A stretch of 34,807 nt of DNA. Origin: Candidatus Omnitrophota bacterium. Its GTDB lineage: Bacteria > Omnitrophota > JAUWXU01. Position 1 is the first letter of the stretch; every line of letters starts with the position of its first letter. A program made the position numbers and the translations under genes. The notes under the pieces were generated by a model. That model did not search any database. It was not told the origin of the DNA and saw nothing but the letters and a program-made list of their open reading frames with translations. Shown in pieces: positions 1-6,701 of the stretch. The DNA is taken from the NCBI GenBank assembly GCA_034717435.1, contig JAYELI010000036.1, forward strand, positions 1-34,807, in the 5' to 3' direction.

Positions 1-83
1 AAAGTAGTCTTTCCATGATCTACGTGCCCAATAGTGCCGATGTTGATATGAGGTTTGGTGCGTTCAAATTTTTCTTTGGCCAT
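1..83 (-). CDS. tuf: Elongation factor Tu, N-terminal fragment (cut by window edge)
   Basis: Only the first 27 codons are present. They read MAKEKFERTKPHINIGTIGH followed by VDHGKTT, the signature N-terminus of EF-Tu including the start of the GTPase P-loop (GHVDHGKT). EF-Tu is the cytoplasmic GTPase that delivers aminoacyl-tRNA to the ribosome. The ATG at 83-81 is preceded by a strong GGAGG at 94-90. The gene lies 23 bases downstream of tRNA-Thr(GGT) and is probably co-transcribed with it from the promoter at 302-332. The rest of the gene lies beyond base 1. Confidence 0.97.
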   Translation of the reverse strand, partial: MAKEKFERTKPHINIGTIGHVDHGKTT

Positions 84-106
84 AAGTTACCTCCTTTTTC
101 ATCAAG

Positions 107-179
107 AGCCCACGCCCGGGATTGAACCGGGGACCTTATCCTTACCAAGGATACGCTCTACCAACTGAGCTACATGGGC
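107..179 (-). tRNA. tRNA-Thr (anticodon GGT)
   Basis: The sequence folds as a full cloverleaf. The acceptor strands GCCCATG and CGTGGGC pair with one G-T wobble, and the anticodon loop TTGGTAA gives anticodon GGT. The D arm and the T arm (GGTTCAATC) are canonical. The discriminator is T, and CCA is not encoded because the next bases are CTT. It sits just ahead of tuf, as thrT does before tufB in E. coli. Confidence 0.97.
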
Positions 180-181
180 AA

Positions 182-203
182 AAAAAGACACACCTGTCTT
201 TTT
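182..203 (-). other. Hairpin just upstream of tRNA-Thr(GGT)
   Basis: A perfect 9-bp stem (AAAAAGACA with TGTCTTTTT) and a 4-base loop end two bases before the tRNA. With its T-rich 3' side it looks like a weak terminator or attenuator. Because it lies between the promoter and the tRNA, it may instead be a leader or processing hairpin. The function is not resolved. Confidence 0.4.
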
Positions 204-301
204 ACGAAGATTACTATAGCACAAATCAAATCTTCGCACCGCCCAAATATATATTATTTTATCTTACTTAACCTATATAGTTAGAATATACAAGTAAAGA
301 T

Positions 302-332
302 ATTATACTAACATAAAAAAAATCTTTGTCAA
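302..332 (-). promoter_or_regulatory. Sigma-70-type promoter for tRNA-Thr(GGT)-tuf
   Basis: Read on the minus strand, a perfect -35 TTGACA (332-327) and a perfect -10 TATAAT (307-302) are separated by 19 bases, which is slightly long. The region around it is very AT-rich. It lies in the gap downstream of the OmpA/LysM gene, so it gives the tuf end of the cluster its own transcription start, about 115 bases before the tRNA. Confidence 0.75.
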
Positions 333-417
333 GGATTTTTAAAAAAATTTTAAAAAATGACAACTATGGACTAATTATAAGCTACATAACTCATTTGGTA
401 GTTTAGGGATATGAAAA

Positions 418-1380
418 TTATTCGATAGGTATAATAATAGAAGTTCCGGCTTCGAGCCTGTCGGGATTTTTAATCCTATCCTTATTCAATTCATAAAGAT
501 ACTTCCAGCGATGCCCGCTGCCTAATTGTTCTTTGGCTATATCCCAAAGTGAGTCGTTTTTCTTAATTATATATTCTTTAGTGGAAACTCTTACTTCTGT
601 CTCTACTACTTCTTTTTTCTCCAAAATGTATTTGCCTTCTTCCAGAGGCACTGCCTCTTCTGTAGAATCTATTTCGCGCTTAGATAACATTACCTCTTGT
701 ACCTCAGCAATCATAAATTGGGCATTTCTGTCCTTCTGCATACCGACAAGGTCTGTAATCGGCGCAACAGCATCAAGCTTACCCCTGCTGACTATCAGGA
801 TATGCTCAGGAGAAACATTTCTTTCCAGCATAAAATTCTTGATCGCATCACCCCGGCGTTTGCCTAATTTTAAATTATAGGCTTCTGGGCCGCGACGGTC
901 GCAGTTACCGGTGATCAGAATAGTTGCTTCGGGGTTCTTTTTAAGAGTTTTTACCGCGCGTTCTAAAATCACAACTGCATCATCGCGTATTCCGGCTTTA
1001 TCAAAGTCAAAGTAAACCTTTATATTTTTGATTATCTTTTTGATCAATAAAGACGGCCTTGGTTCTTCGGGCTTAGCCGGTGGAAGTTCTTCAGCTTTAT
1101 AATCGTAGATAATCTTATAAAGGTAGACATAGCCCCTGTTCCCCCAGGGTGTTATTTCGCCAGGCCGGGTTGGCCACCACCAGTAGCCTGAGCGGTACTT
1201 GTCTTTTACCGGACGCGGAGTAGCATCTGTCGGCCACCATTCAAACCGTTTTTGCATTTTCTCTATTTCCCGCTGTTTTCTGGCTGCCCGCTCTTTTCCT
1301 CCCCGGCCATACACATAACTATTGGCTATAAAAGAAAAAATTAAAATTAAAACAAATACTTTTTTTGTTATGTTTAACAT
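418..1380 (-). CDS. Secreted OmpA-like / LysM peptidoglycan-binding envelope protein
   Basis: This 320-residue protein begins with a signal peptide (residues 1-25, hydrophobic core VFVLILIFSF). A basic and tryptophan-rich segment follows (about 28-90, with FEWWP and GYWWWP). An OmpA-like domain covers about 118-227: VYFDFDKAGI, the turn GNCDRRGPEAYN and the helix KLGKRRGDAI. A C-terminal LysM repeat (about 268-318: YIIKKNDSLWDIAKEQLG to IIIPIE) completes it. Both domains bind peptidoglycan in known families, so the protein probably tethers the envelope to the wall from the periplasm. The ATG follows a G-rich Shine-Dalgarno. It lies 14 bases downstream of pckG and interrupts the tRNA-tuf cluster. 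The function of the Trp-rich part is unknown. Confidence 0.88.
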   Translation of the reverse strand: MLNITKKVFVLILIFSFIANSYVYGRGGKERAARKQREIEKMQKRFEWWPTDATPRPVKDKYRSGYWWWPTRPGEITPWGNRGYVYLYKIIYDYKAEELPPAKPEEPRPSLLIKKIIKNIKVYFDFDKAGIRDDAVVILERAVKTLKKNPEATILITGNCDRRGPEAYNLKLGKRRGDAIKNFMLERNVSPEHILIVSRGKLDAVAPITDLVGMQKDRNAQFMIAEVQEVMLSKREIDSTEEAVPLEEGKYILEKKEVVETEVRVSTKEYIIKKNDSLWDIAKEQLGSGHRWKYLYELNKDRIKNPDRLEAGTSIIIPIE

Positions 1381-1394
1381 ATTTTCCCCCTCTT

Positions 1395-3266
1395 TTAAAA
1401 TGTGTTTGGAGTTATATAATCTCCTTTTTTTAATTTTATATCTTCCAGCCTCTTTTTTTGCTCCTTAAGTATCTTAAATAAAATGTCCGGTGTATCAGGA
1501 ACTTTAGTTTTATAGATCTTAATGATTCTGTCGATCTTGACAAGATTTTCCGGAACTCTTAGAGTGAACTGCGCTATATAATCTTCTTGGCTATAATCTT
1601 TATTAAACGTTTCTTTAAACAGCTTTTTAAGATCTTCGTACTTCGGAATATACCCGGTTGGAGTTTTAATCGCCCCTACCTCGTTATGAACGCGAAGCTC
1701 CATCCATTTAAGCCATACTGCCTTATCTATTTTATCATTTATAAAATTACCCTTGTTATCTTTTAAAAAGTAATTTACCGAGAATATCAGCGGTGGAGAC
1801 GTTATGCTACCGCCAAATTTCAGGTTGTTTTTAATATATTTACCTATCGGTATAGAAAGAAAAGCCAGGTTTGCCATTGGATTAAATTTCCTAATACCGC
1901 TTTTTCCTAAAGCGGCGGCTGTGGTTTCTGACTCTAAAGACGCGCCTTTGGTTATTATTCCATGTTTCCAGTTAAACGACTGCTCAACGGGAAGCCATGT
2001 ATCTGAATCACGACCGCCATAGATTATCCCTTTTACCGCAACACCTTCCGGATTGTTAAGCTCCGGATCTATATTTTCCAGCAACTTTATACCAAGAGTA
2101 AAACGGGCATTAGGATGTGATAACGGTACTTCTTTACTATCGGCATCTAATTTTCCACGAAACCAGTTGCCTGCGTGATTAAAACCTTTTTCAGGAGACC
2201 CAGTGTTCTTTCCAAGCCAGTAAGCGTGATTATCTTCAGTAACTAATATATTTGAAAATATAACCTCGCCAGCTGAGTTTAAAGCCTTCCATATTATAGG
2301 ATCATCTTTTGAATTTATGCCCTGGATTATTCCGAACATTCCCTTTTCTACGTTAACTGCGCGAATCTCTGCGTCCTTCACTCTAAGATAAGCTATATCA
2401 TCTCCGACTATGGTCTCTCCCTTCAGCATAGAAGTAGAAGTCTTTCCGCAAAGCGAAGGAAACGCCCCGGTAAAATAAGTTACTCTGCCTTTTGGGCCGT
2501 GAACCCCCATAAGAAACATATGTTCTGTCAGCCAGGACTCTTCAGACGCCTTATTTATCGCCAATCTCATTGCCAGTTTTTTATGCCCAAGGGTATTACC
2601 GCCATACTGAGTGTTTACGCTATAAACAATATCCTCTTCGATATCAATATATATCCGGCGTTGGTCAACATTTTTACTGACACCATTTTTAAGTTCTCCG
2701 GCAGAATGCACAAACTTAAAGAATGCTTGAGGTTTATCCAGTTTTTTGAACTCTTCATAACCCAGTCTATAAAGTAAATCCTGGGAATGGGCCACATAAC
2801 TGGAATCAGTAAGCTGAACCGCAAGTATGGAAAATTCGGAATTTGTCGGGCCTAAACAAAAAAACTGAATAAAAAGCATCCGGCCATTCATGCTATTTTT
2901 TAAAAAACCATAAATCTCTTTTAATCCTTCTTTTTTATCCGTGGACTTTATATTGGGTCCTAAATCAACGCCTTTTGCTAAAAGAAATTTTGTGTTTTTT
3001 TGATCCCTGGCCTGGTCATAATAACCGTCAAAATGAACCGTGTGACCGTCTATGGAAAGCTTACCTTCTTCGTCATTCTTCACTGCTGTTTCTCTAATAA
3101 AGGAAATATCTTCCGGCCGGTCAGTTGAAACAAAAATCTTATCAGGTCTGCAGATCTCTACATACTTTGCCAGAAAATCAAGCAGCGCCGGATTATTTAA
3201 CATCACGAGCTTCTCAAAATTCCCCGGCATGCATTTAGTTTTAAGTAGGTTTAGTGTTTTTTCCAT
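1395..3266 (-). CDS. pckG: Phosphoenolpyruvate carboxykinase (GTP), archaeal-like type
   Basis: The enzyme interconverts oxaloacetate plus GTP with PEP, CO2 and GDP in the cytoplasm. Family motifs are present in order: NTQYGGNTLGHKK with the metal-binding lysine, EHMFLMGVHGP with the metal-binding histidine, the P-loop with mobile cysteine FPSLCGKTSTSM, the kinase-2 motif GDDIAYLR, and the substrate motif NARF. Phrases such as KGASLESETTAA and FSVNYFLKD match, from memory, the 620-residue PEPCK of Thermococcus and Pyrococcus better than common bacterial forms. I chose the ATG at 3266 (623 residues) because it fits that length. The frame stays open to a TTG at 3338, but those extra codons would translate a palindromic repeat. 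No strong Shine-Dalgarno is seen at 3266. Confidence 0.93.
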   Translation of the reverse strand: MEKTLNLLKTKCMPGNFEKLVMLNNPALLDFLAKYVEICRPDKIFVSTDRPEDISFIRETAVKNDEEGKLSIDGHTVHFDGYYDQARDQKNTKFLLAKGVDLGPNIKSTDKKEGLKEIYGFLKNSMNGRMLFIQFFCLGPTNSEFSILAVQLTDSSYVAHSQDLLYRLGYEEFKKLDKPQAFFKFVHSAGELKNGVSKNVDQRRIYIDIEEDIVYSVNTQYGGNTLGHKKLAMRLAINKASEESWLTEHMFLMGVHGPKGRVTYFTGAFPSLCGKTSTSMLKGETIVGDDIAYLRVKDAEIRAVNVEKGMFGIIQGINSKDDPIIWKALNSAGEVIFSNILVTEDNHAYWLGKNTGSPEKGFNHAGNWFRGKLDADSKEVPLSHPNARFTLGIKLLENIDPELNNPEGVAVKGIIYGGRDSDTWLPVEQSFNWKHGIITKGASLESETTAAALGKSGIRKFNPMANLAFLSIPIGKYIKNNLKFGGSITSPPLIFSVNYFLKDNKGNFINDKIDKAVWLKWMELRVHNEVGAIKTPTGYIPKYEDLKKLFKETFNKDYSQEDYIAQFTLRVPENLVKIDRIIKIYKTKVPDTPDILFKILKEQKKRLEDIKLKKGDYITPNTF

Positions 3267-3290
3267 CAGCGTATGAAAATCTTCGATTAA

Positions 3291-3329
3291 GGTACCGACA
3301 ACTTGCCGTTGAGGCAAATTGTCGGTACC
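3291..3329. repeat. Palindromic repeat, copy 1 (35-bp core 3293-3327)
   Basis: Two 17-base arms, one starting GGTACCGACAACTTGCC, flank a 5-base loop GTTGA with a single mismatch. The 35-bp core aligns without gaps to the palindrome at 13444-13478: 27 of 35 positions match and all eight differences are transitions. It lies in the leader of pckG, 24 bases before the ATG. It is a member of a dispersed REP- or MITE-like family, or possibly a structured leader element. Confidence 0.8.
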
Positions 3330-3339
3330 AATTCGCAAT

Positions 3340-3376
3340 ATAATTTACAAAAAATCTTTGATTTTTTGTAAATTAT
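3340..3376 (-). other. Perfect AT-rich 17-bp hairpin between tRNA-Gly and pckG
   Basis: Arms of 17 bases (ATAATTTACAAAAAATC and its complement) enclose a 3-base loop. The hairpin starts 8 bases after the encoded CCA of tRNA-Gly. No T-run follows it, so it is a poor terminator. A processing site, or a barrier between tRNA and mRNA, is an alternative. Confidence 0.6.
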
Positions 3377-3384
3377 TTGCTCAT

Positions 3385-3458
3385 TGGAGCGAGAGATGGG
3401 AATCGAACCCACGTAGGTAGCTTGGAAGGCTACTGCACTACCACTGTGCTACTCTCGC
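3385..3458 (-). tRNA. tRNA-Gly (anticodon TCC)
   Basis: The cloverleaf has acceptor GCGAGAG/CTCTCGC with seven Watson-Crick pairs. The anticodon loop CTTCCAA gives TCC, and the T loop is TTCGATT. Discriminator T and CCA are encoded. It corresponds in order and anticodon to glyT of the E. coli thrU-tyrU-glyT-thrT-tufB cluster. Confidence 0.97.
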
Positions 3459-3466
3459 GATTTTTA

Positions 3467-3509
3467 CACAGATTGGCACAGATGTCTTTTACGTTTGTGC
3501 CCATCTGTG
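3467..3509. repeat. Imperfect palindrome between tRNA-Tyr and tRNA-Gly
   Basis: Fourteen-base arms (CACAGATTGGCACA and TGTGCCCATCTGTG, one mismatch) flank a 15-base loop and fill most of the gap between the two tRNAs. The internal CACAGAT-type reiteration resembles the other degenerate intergenic repeats in this window. A role in tRNA processing is possible but not shown. Confidence 0.6.
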
Positions 3510-3515
3510 GTTACA

Positions 3516-3602
3516 TGGTGGGCAGGGGAGGGTTCGAACCTCCGTAGGTCTAAGACCGCCAGATTTACAGTCTGGTACGTTTGGCCACTCCGTCACCTGC
3601 CC
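3516..3602 (-). tRNA. tRNA-Tyr (anticodon GTA)
   Basis: This is an 87-base class II tRNA. Its acceptor is GGGCAGG/CCTGCCC, the anticodon stem CCAGA/TCTGG holds GTA, and there is a long variable arm and a canonical T loop TTCGAAC. Discriminator A and CCA are encoded. It matches tyrU in the conserved cluster order. Confidence 0.97.
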
Positions 3603-3621
3603 AAAACTTCTACGGTTCAAG

Positions 3622-3693
3622 AGCCGAGGATAGGACTTGAACCTACAACCTGAGGTTTACAAAACCCCTGCTCTGCCATTGAGCTACCCCGGC
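3622..3693 (-). tRNA. tRNA-Thr (anticodon TGT)
   Basis: The acceptor strands GCCGGGG and CCTCGGC pair with one G-T, and the anticodon loop TTTGTAA gives TGT. The discriminator is T, and CCA is not encoded because CTT follows. It starts 27 bases after the nnrD stop with no promoter visible in between. It may therefore be transcribed with the nnrD operon or from a promoter inside nnrD. It corresponds to thrU. Confidence 0.96.
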
Positions 3694-3720
3694 AAAACTT
3701 ATCTCAAAGCAAAACTTAAG

Positions 3721-4584
3721 TTAAGAAAGCGCTTTAAACACTGCCGCCAAGTTATCCAGGATATCACTGGCAATCAAACTGATCTTACCCTTTTTTTTAG
3801 ACGCTAAGTCCCCGGCTTTTCCGTGGGTATAAACCGCTAATTTTGCTGCTTCATATTCCGGGATCCCCTGACTGATCAAAGAAGCAATCATTCCGGTCAG
3901 GATGTCACCCGCTCCAGCAGTAGCCATACCGGAATTACCGGTTTTATTCACATAACTATCTGTTTCAGGGCCGGCAACAACGGTTTGATAGCCTTTAAGC
4001 ACGACTACCAGATTATGCCTATTGGCAAAATCTTTAGCGACCTTCTGCCGATTTCTCTGGATAGTGTCGATTTCCATCCTGGCCAGCCTGGCCATTTCCC
4101 CGGGATGGGGAGTAATTACCACCGGGTATTTAATTAACTTCAAGACTGAACTATTCCCAGCTATGCAATTCAATCCATCAGCATCAAGAACTAATGGTTT
4201 ACTTATGGTTTTTATTAATTCATTGACTAACGATTTTGTCCCTTTGTTGGTAGTAAGCCCTGGACCTAAAGCAACCACATCAACATCTTTTAAGATGCGT
4301 TTGATTTCCGGAGCTGCCTTCAAGCTTAACGAGGCATTGGTTGTTTCAACAAGAGGCTTGGTCATAACTTCGGTAAGCTTAACCTCCATTATCGGGTTAA
4401 GGCTCCGCGGAATCCCCAAAGTAACCAGACCGCACCCTGAACGAAGCGCCCCCAGACTGCATAAACTGGCAGCTCCGGTCATGCCCTCTGAGCCGCTCAA
4501 AACCAGAACATGGCCATAATCACCCTTATGGGAATTCTGTTTTCTCTTCGCAATGATTTCTAAAAATTGTTTATTAATAATCAC
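3721..4584 (-). CDS. nnrD: ADP/ATP-dependent NAD(P)H-hydrate dehydratase
   Basis: This enzyme repairs damaged NAD(P)H hydrates in the cytoplasm, in the YjeF C-terminal ribokinase-like fold. Visible motifs are GDYGHVLVLSGS (21-32), LGPGL (106-110), DADGLN (134-139), TPHPGEMARL (158-167) and the nucleotide/catalytic loop GMATAGAGDILTGM (219-232). At 287 residues it carries only the dehydratase domain. The epimerase (NnrE) half found in fused bacterial YjeF proteins is absent and would have to be elsewhere. Its ATG overlaps the acpS stop by four bases (ATGA), which indicates translational coupling. Confidence 0.95.
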   Translation of the reverse strand: MIINKQFLEIIAKRKQNSHKGDYGHVLVLSGSEGMTGAASLCSLGALRSGCGLVTLGIPRSLNPIMEVKLTEVMTKPLVETTNASLSLKAAPEIKRILKDVDVVALGPGLTTNKGTKSLVNELIKTISKPLVLDADGLNCIAGNSSVLKLIKYPVVITPHPGEMARLARMEIDTIQRNRQKVAKDFANRHNLVVVLKGYQTVVAGPETDSYVNKTGNSGMATAGAGDILTGMIASLISQGIPEYEAAKLAVYTHGKAGDLASKKKGKISLIASDILDNLAAVFKALS

Positions 4585-4970
4585 GGCTCGGCGTTTGCGA
4601 TTAAGATAGCGCTGGCCAAGGCAAACTTTTTTGTGTGGGAGAGACTTATGGCTATCTTGTTGATTCTCGAATTTTCTCCTAATCTCTTAGCCGAGTTGGA
4701 AAAATTGACTTCGGGTTTACCGCTTTTATCATTCAGAATTTCGATGTCGCGCAATCTTATCGCTTTTATTTTTTCATTGCCAAAGGCTTTAAGCACAGCT
4801 TCCTTAGCGGCGAATCTTGCCGCCAGATGTTCAACCGAAGACTTTTTGTTTAAAGAGTATTTTATTTCGCGATCGGTAAAGACTCTTTTAATTAACTTAT
4901 CATTCCATCTGTCAAGGGCTTTCTTAAAATGCTCTATTTCTACTAGATCTATGCCGCTGCCAGCTATCAT
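4581..4970 (-). CDS. acpS: Holo-[acyl-carrier-protein] synthase
   Basis: The enzyme transfers 4'-phosphopantetheine from CoA to acyl carrier protein. At 129 residues it has the usual length. The N-terminus GSGIDLVEIEHF supplies the magnesium-binding Asp8. The block HLAARFAAKEAVLKAFG supplies Glu57, and FTDREI (31-36) is typical. It overlaps both neighbours, pdxJ and nnrD, by four bases. The pdxJ-acpS-nnrD order is a common bacterial arrangement. Confidence 0.96.
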   Translation of the reverse strand: MIAGSGIDLVEIEHFKKALDRWNDKLIKRVFTDREIKYSLNKKSSVEHLAARFAAKEAVLKAFGNEKIKAIRLRDIEILNDKSGKPEVNFSNSAKRLGENSRINKIAISLSHTKKFALASAILIANAEP

Positions 4971-5677
4971 ATTAATTCCAGCATCTCCCGAACAGCCCTA
5001 TCCAATCCAACAAACACGGCCCGGGAAATAATCGAGTGTCCAATATTTAACTCTTCAATACCGTTGATCTCGGTTATCCTCTTAACATTTTGATAGTTCA
5101 AGCCATGTCCGGCTGCTACTATTAATTTTTTCTCAACAGCTAAATCCTTGGCTTTAATCAGGTCAGTCAACTGATGGTTCTGGGTTGCCTGATCAGCCGC
5201 ATTGGCAAAATTACCGGTATGAAGCTCGATTAAATCTGCGCCTACGCTTTTCGAGGCCTCTACCTGAATATTAACCGGGTCAATAAACAGGCTGACCCTA
5301 ATGCCTTCGTTCTTTAACTTTAAAACTACTCTTTTAATCTCCTGCTCTGCGCTTACCAGATCCAAGCCGCCTTCGGTAGTAAGCTCCTGTCTTTTTTCCG
5401 GCACTAATGTCGCCTGATCCGGTTTTATCTGAATAGCCAAGTCTACTATCTCAGGCGCGATAGACATCTCAAGGTTTAATTTAGTAAAAACCATCTTTTT
5501 TAATGACCTGACATCTTTTTCATTAACATGGCGCCGATCTTCGCGAAGGTGGACTACTATTGATCCGGCCCCGGTCTGTTCTACTATCCTGGCCGCTTGA
5601 ACCAGGTCAGGCTCTTTTCCTCCCCTGGCCTGCCTTAACGTAGCCACATGATCAATATTTACACCAAGCAACGGCAT
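4967..5677 (-). CDS. pdxJ: Pyridoxine 5'-phosphate synthase
   Basis: PdxJ condenses 1-deoxyxylulose 5-phosphate with 3-amino-2-oxopropyl phosphate in DXP-dependent vitamin B6 synthesis. It is a 236-residue TIM barrel. The N-terminal GVNIDHVATLRQARGG, the segment VHLREDRRHV, the strand LNLEMS and the C-terminal AAGHGLNYQN are diagnostic. The first base of its ATG is the last base of the TAA that ends the small upstream gene, so translation is probably coupled. The presence of pdxJ implies the DXP-dependent rather than the PdxS/PdxT route. Confidence 0.97.
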   Translation of the reverse strand: MPLLGVNIDHVATLRQARGGKEPDLVQAARIVEQTGAGSIVVHLREDRRHVNEKDVRSLKKMVFTKLNLEMSIAPEIVDLAIQIKPDQATLVPEKRQELTTEGGLDLVSAEQEIKRVVLKLKNEGIRVSLFIDPVNIQVEASKSVGADLIELHTGNFANAADQATQNHQLTDLIKAKDLAVEKKLIVAAGHGLNYQNVKRITEINGIEELNIGHSIISRAVFVGLDRAVREMLELI

Positions 5678-5847
5678 TATTTATACCCTTGGGTTTTTAT
5701 TTCTATTTTATAGCGCAAAAAATCAATCACGGATTTAAGATCTATCCCTTCCTGCTCCCCGGCTATATAAAGCCAGAGAAGTATTGCCATAACCAAAGAC
5801 AGTACCTTTAAGCCGATATTATTCAACAACCACGTCTTTATTCTCAT
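5677..5847 (-). CDS. 56-residue membrane protein resembling the N-terminus of CdaR/YbbR
   Basis: This short frame reads MRIKTWLLNNIGLKVLSLVM and then AILLWLYIAGEQEG, a soluble tail of about 25 residues, and TAA. The pattern of a basic start, NNxGLKxLSL and a single transmembrane helix ending in LWLY is how YbbR/CdaR proteins begin. CdaR is the membrane partner encoded next to cdaA in many bacteria, but the extracytoplasmic YbbR repeats are missing here. The ATG overlaps the cdaA stop (ATGA), and its stop overlaps the pdxJ start by one base. Both junctions are tight, which argues for a real gene rather than decayed DNA. Calling it a CdaA-interacting protein is inference from position and N-terminal likeness. 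Confidence 0.75.
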   Translation of the reverse strand: MRIKTWLLNNIGLKVLSLVMAILLWLYIAGEQEGIDLKSVIDFLRYKIEIKTQGYK

Positions 5848-6647
5848 TGGCGTTTCTCCGGCACTCTTTGCTTTTTAAAACGCCAGTAGCTGTGTTTAAC
5901 TTGCTGCTTACTCTGCCTGGAAATATAGAGGTTCCTTAAAACCTTCCTTAAGGTCTGCGGTTCTAAATCACGGGTCAATTTGCCACCAATAGCTACTGAA
6001 ATAGCGCCGGTTTCTTCGCTTATAACCACACAAGCCGCATCCGTCTCTTCAGTAAGCCCCAGGGCTGCCCGATGACGAGTCCCCACTGTCTTGCCAATTG
6101 AAGGATTTTGAGTTAATGGAAACAGGCAACCTGAGGCTGCAAGCCTTTCTTCTTTAATAACCACTCCGCCGTCATGCAGCGGGGTATTGGGCATAAAGAT
6201 CGTCTGGATAAGCTCACTGGTTACCTTAGCATCCATTGCAACTCCGCTTTCAATATAAACTTTTAATCCAATGTCCTTTTCTATGGCAATCAGCGCCCCG
6301 ATCTTTCGCTTAGAAAGGTACGTGCAAGCCTTGACTATTTCGTTGACTGTTTCTTCTCCCCGGGAAAAAATCGCAAAGAAACGATTGCGCCCAAGATGAG
6401 CTAGGCCCCGGCGAAGTTCGGGCTGAAAAATTATCAAAAGGGCTATTATGCTTATTGCAAAAATCTTTGTTAATAGCCAGTTAATGCTGGTAAGATGGAA
6501 GATTTGAGCGATAAAAAACGCGATAAATAAAATCACCAGGCCTTTTAATACTTGTATCGCCCTGGTCCCTTTAATAGAAACAAGAATCCAGTAAAAAACA
6601 AACCAGATTATCGCAATTTCCAACAAGGGCTTCCAAAGTTCCGTCAT
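5844..6647 (-). CDS. cdaA: Diadenylate cyclase, CdaA type (c-di-AMP synthase)
   Basis: CdaA joins two ATP into the second messenger c-di-AMP at the cytoplasmic membrane. It has 267 residues. Three transmembrane helices fall at about 10-26, 34-52 and 58-75. The DAC domain follows with LHDGGVVI (157-164), GTRHRAALGL (189-198) and VVISEETGAIS (207-217). The usual DGA motif reads DGG here, a mild change, while the RHR motif is intact. It lies between folP and the cdaR-like stub, and its stop overlaps the stub's ATG by four bases. In known bacteria c-di-AMP controls potassium and osmotic balance. Confidence 0.95.
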   Translation of the reverse strand: MTELWKPLLEIAIIWFVFYWILVSIKGTRAIQVLKGLVILFIAFFIAQIFHLTSINWLLTKIFAISIIALLIIFQPELRRGLAHLGRNRFFAIFSRGEETVNEIVKACTYLSKRKIGALIAIEKDIGLKVYIESGVAMDAKVTSELIQTIFMPNTPLHDGGVVIKEERLAASGCLFPLTQNPSIGKTVGTRHRAALGLTEETDAACVVISEETGAISVAIGGKLTRDLEPQTLRKVLRNLYISRQSKQQVKHSYWRFKKQRVPEKRQ

Positions 6648-6701
6648 TCTTTATTCCTTATACACAAATTTCTTCAAAAGCAAAGAGCACATCTCGTTAC
6701 T

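Noticed and set aside
3267-3338. Longer pckG start at TTG 3338.
   Set aside because: It would translate a palindromic repeat and exceed the family length; the ATG at 3266 fits better. It is kept only as an alternative.
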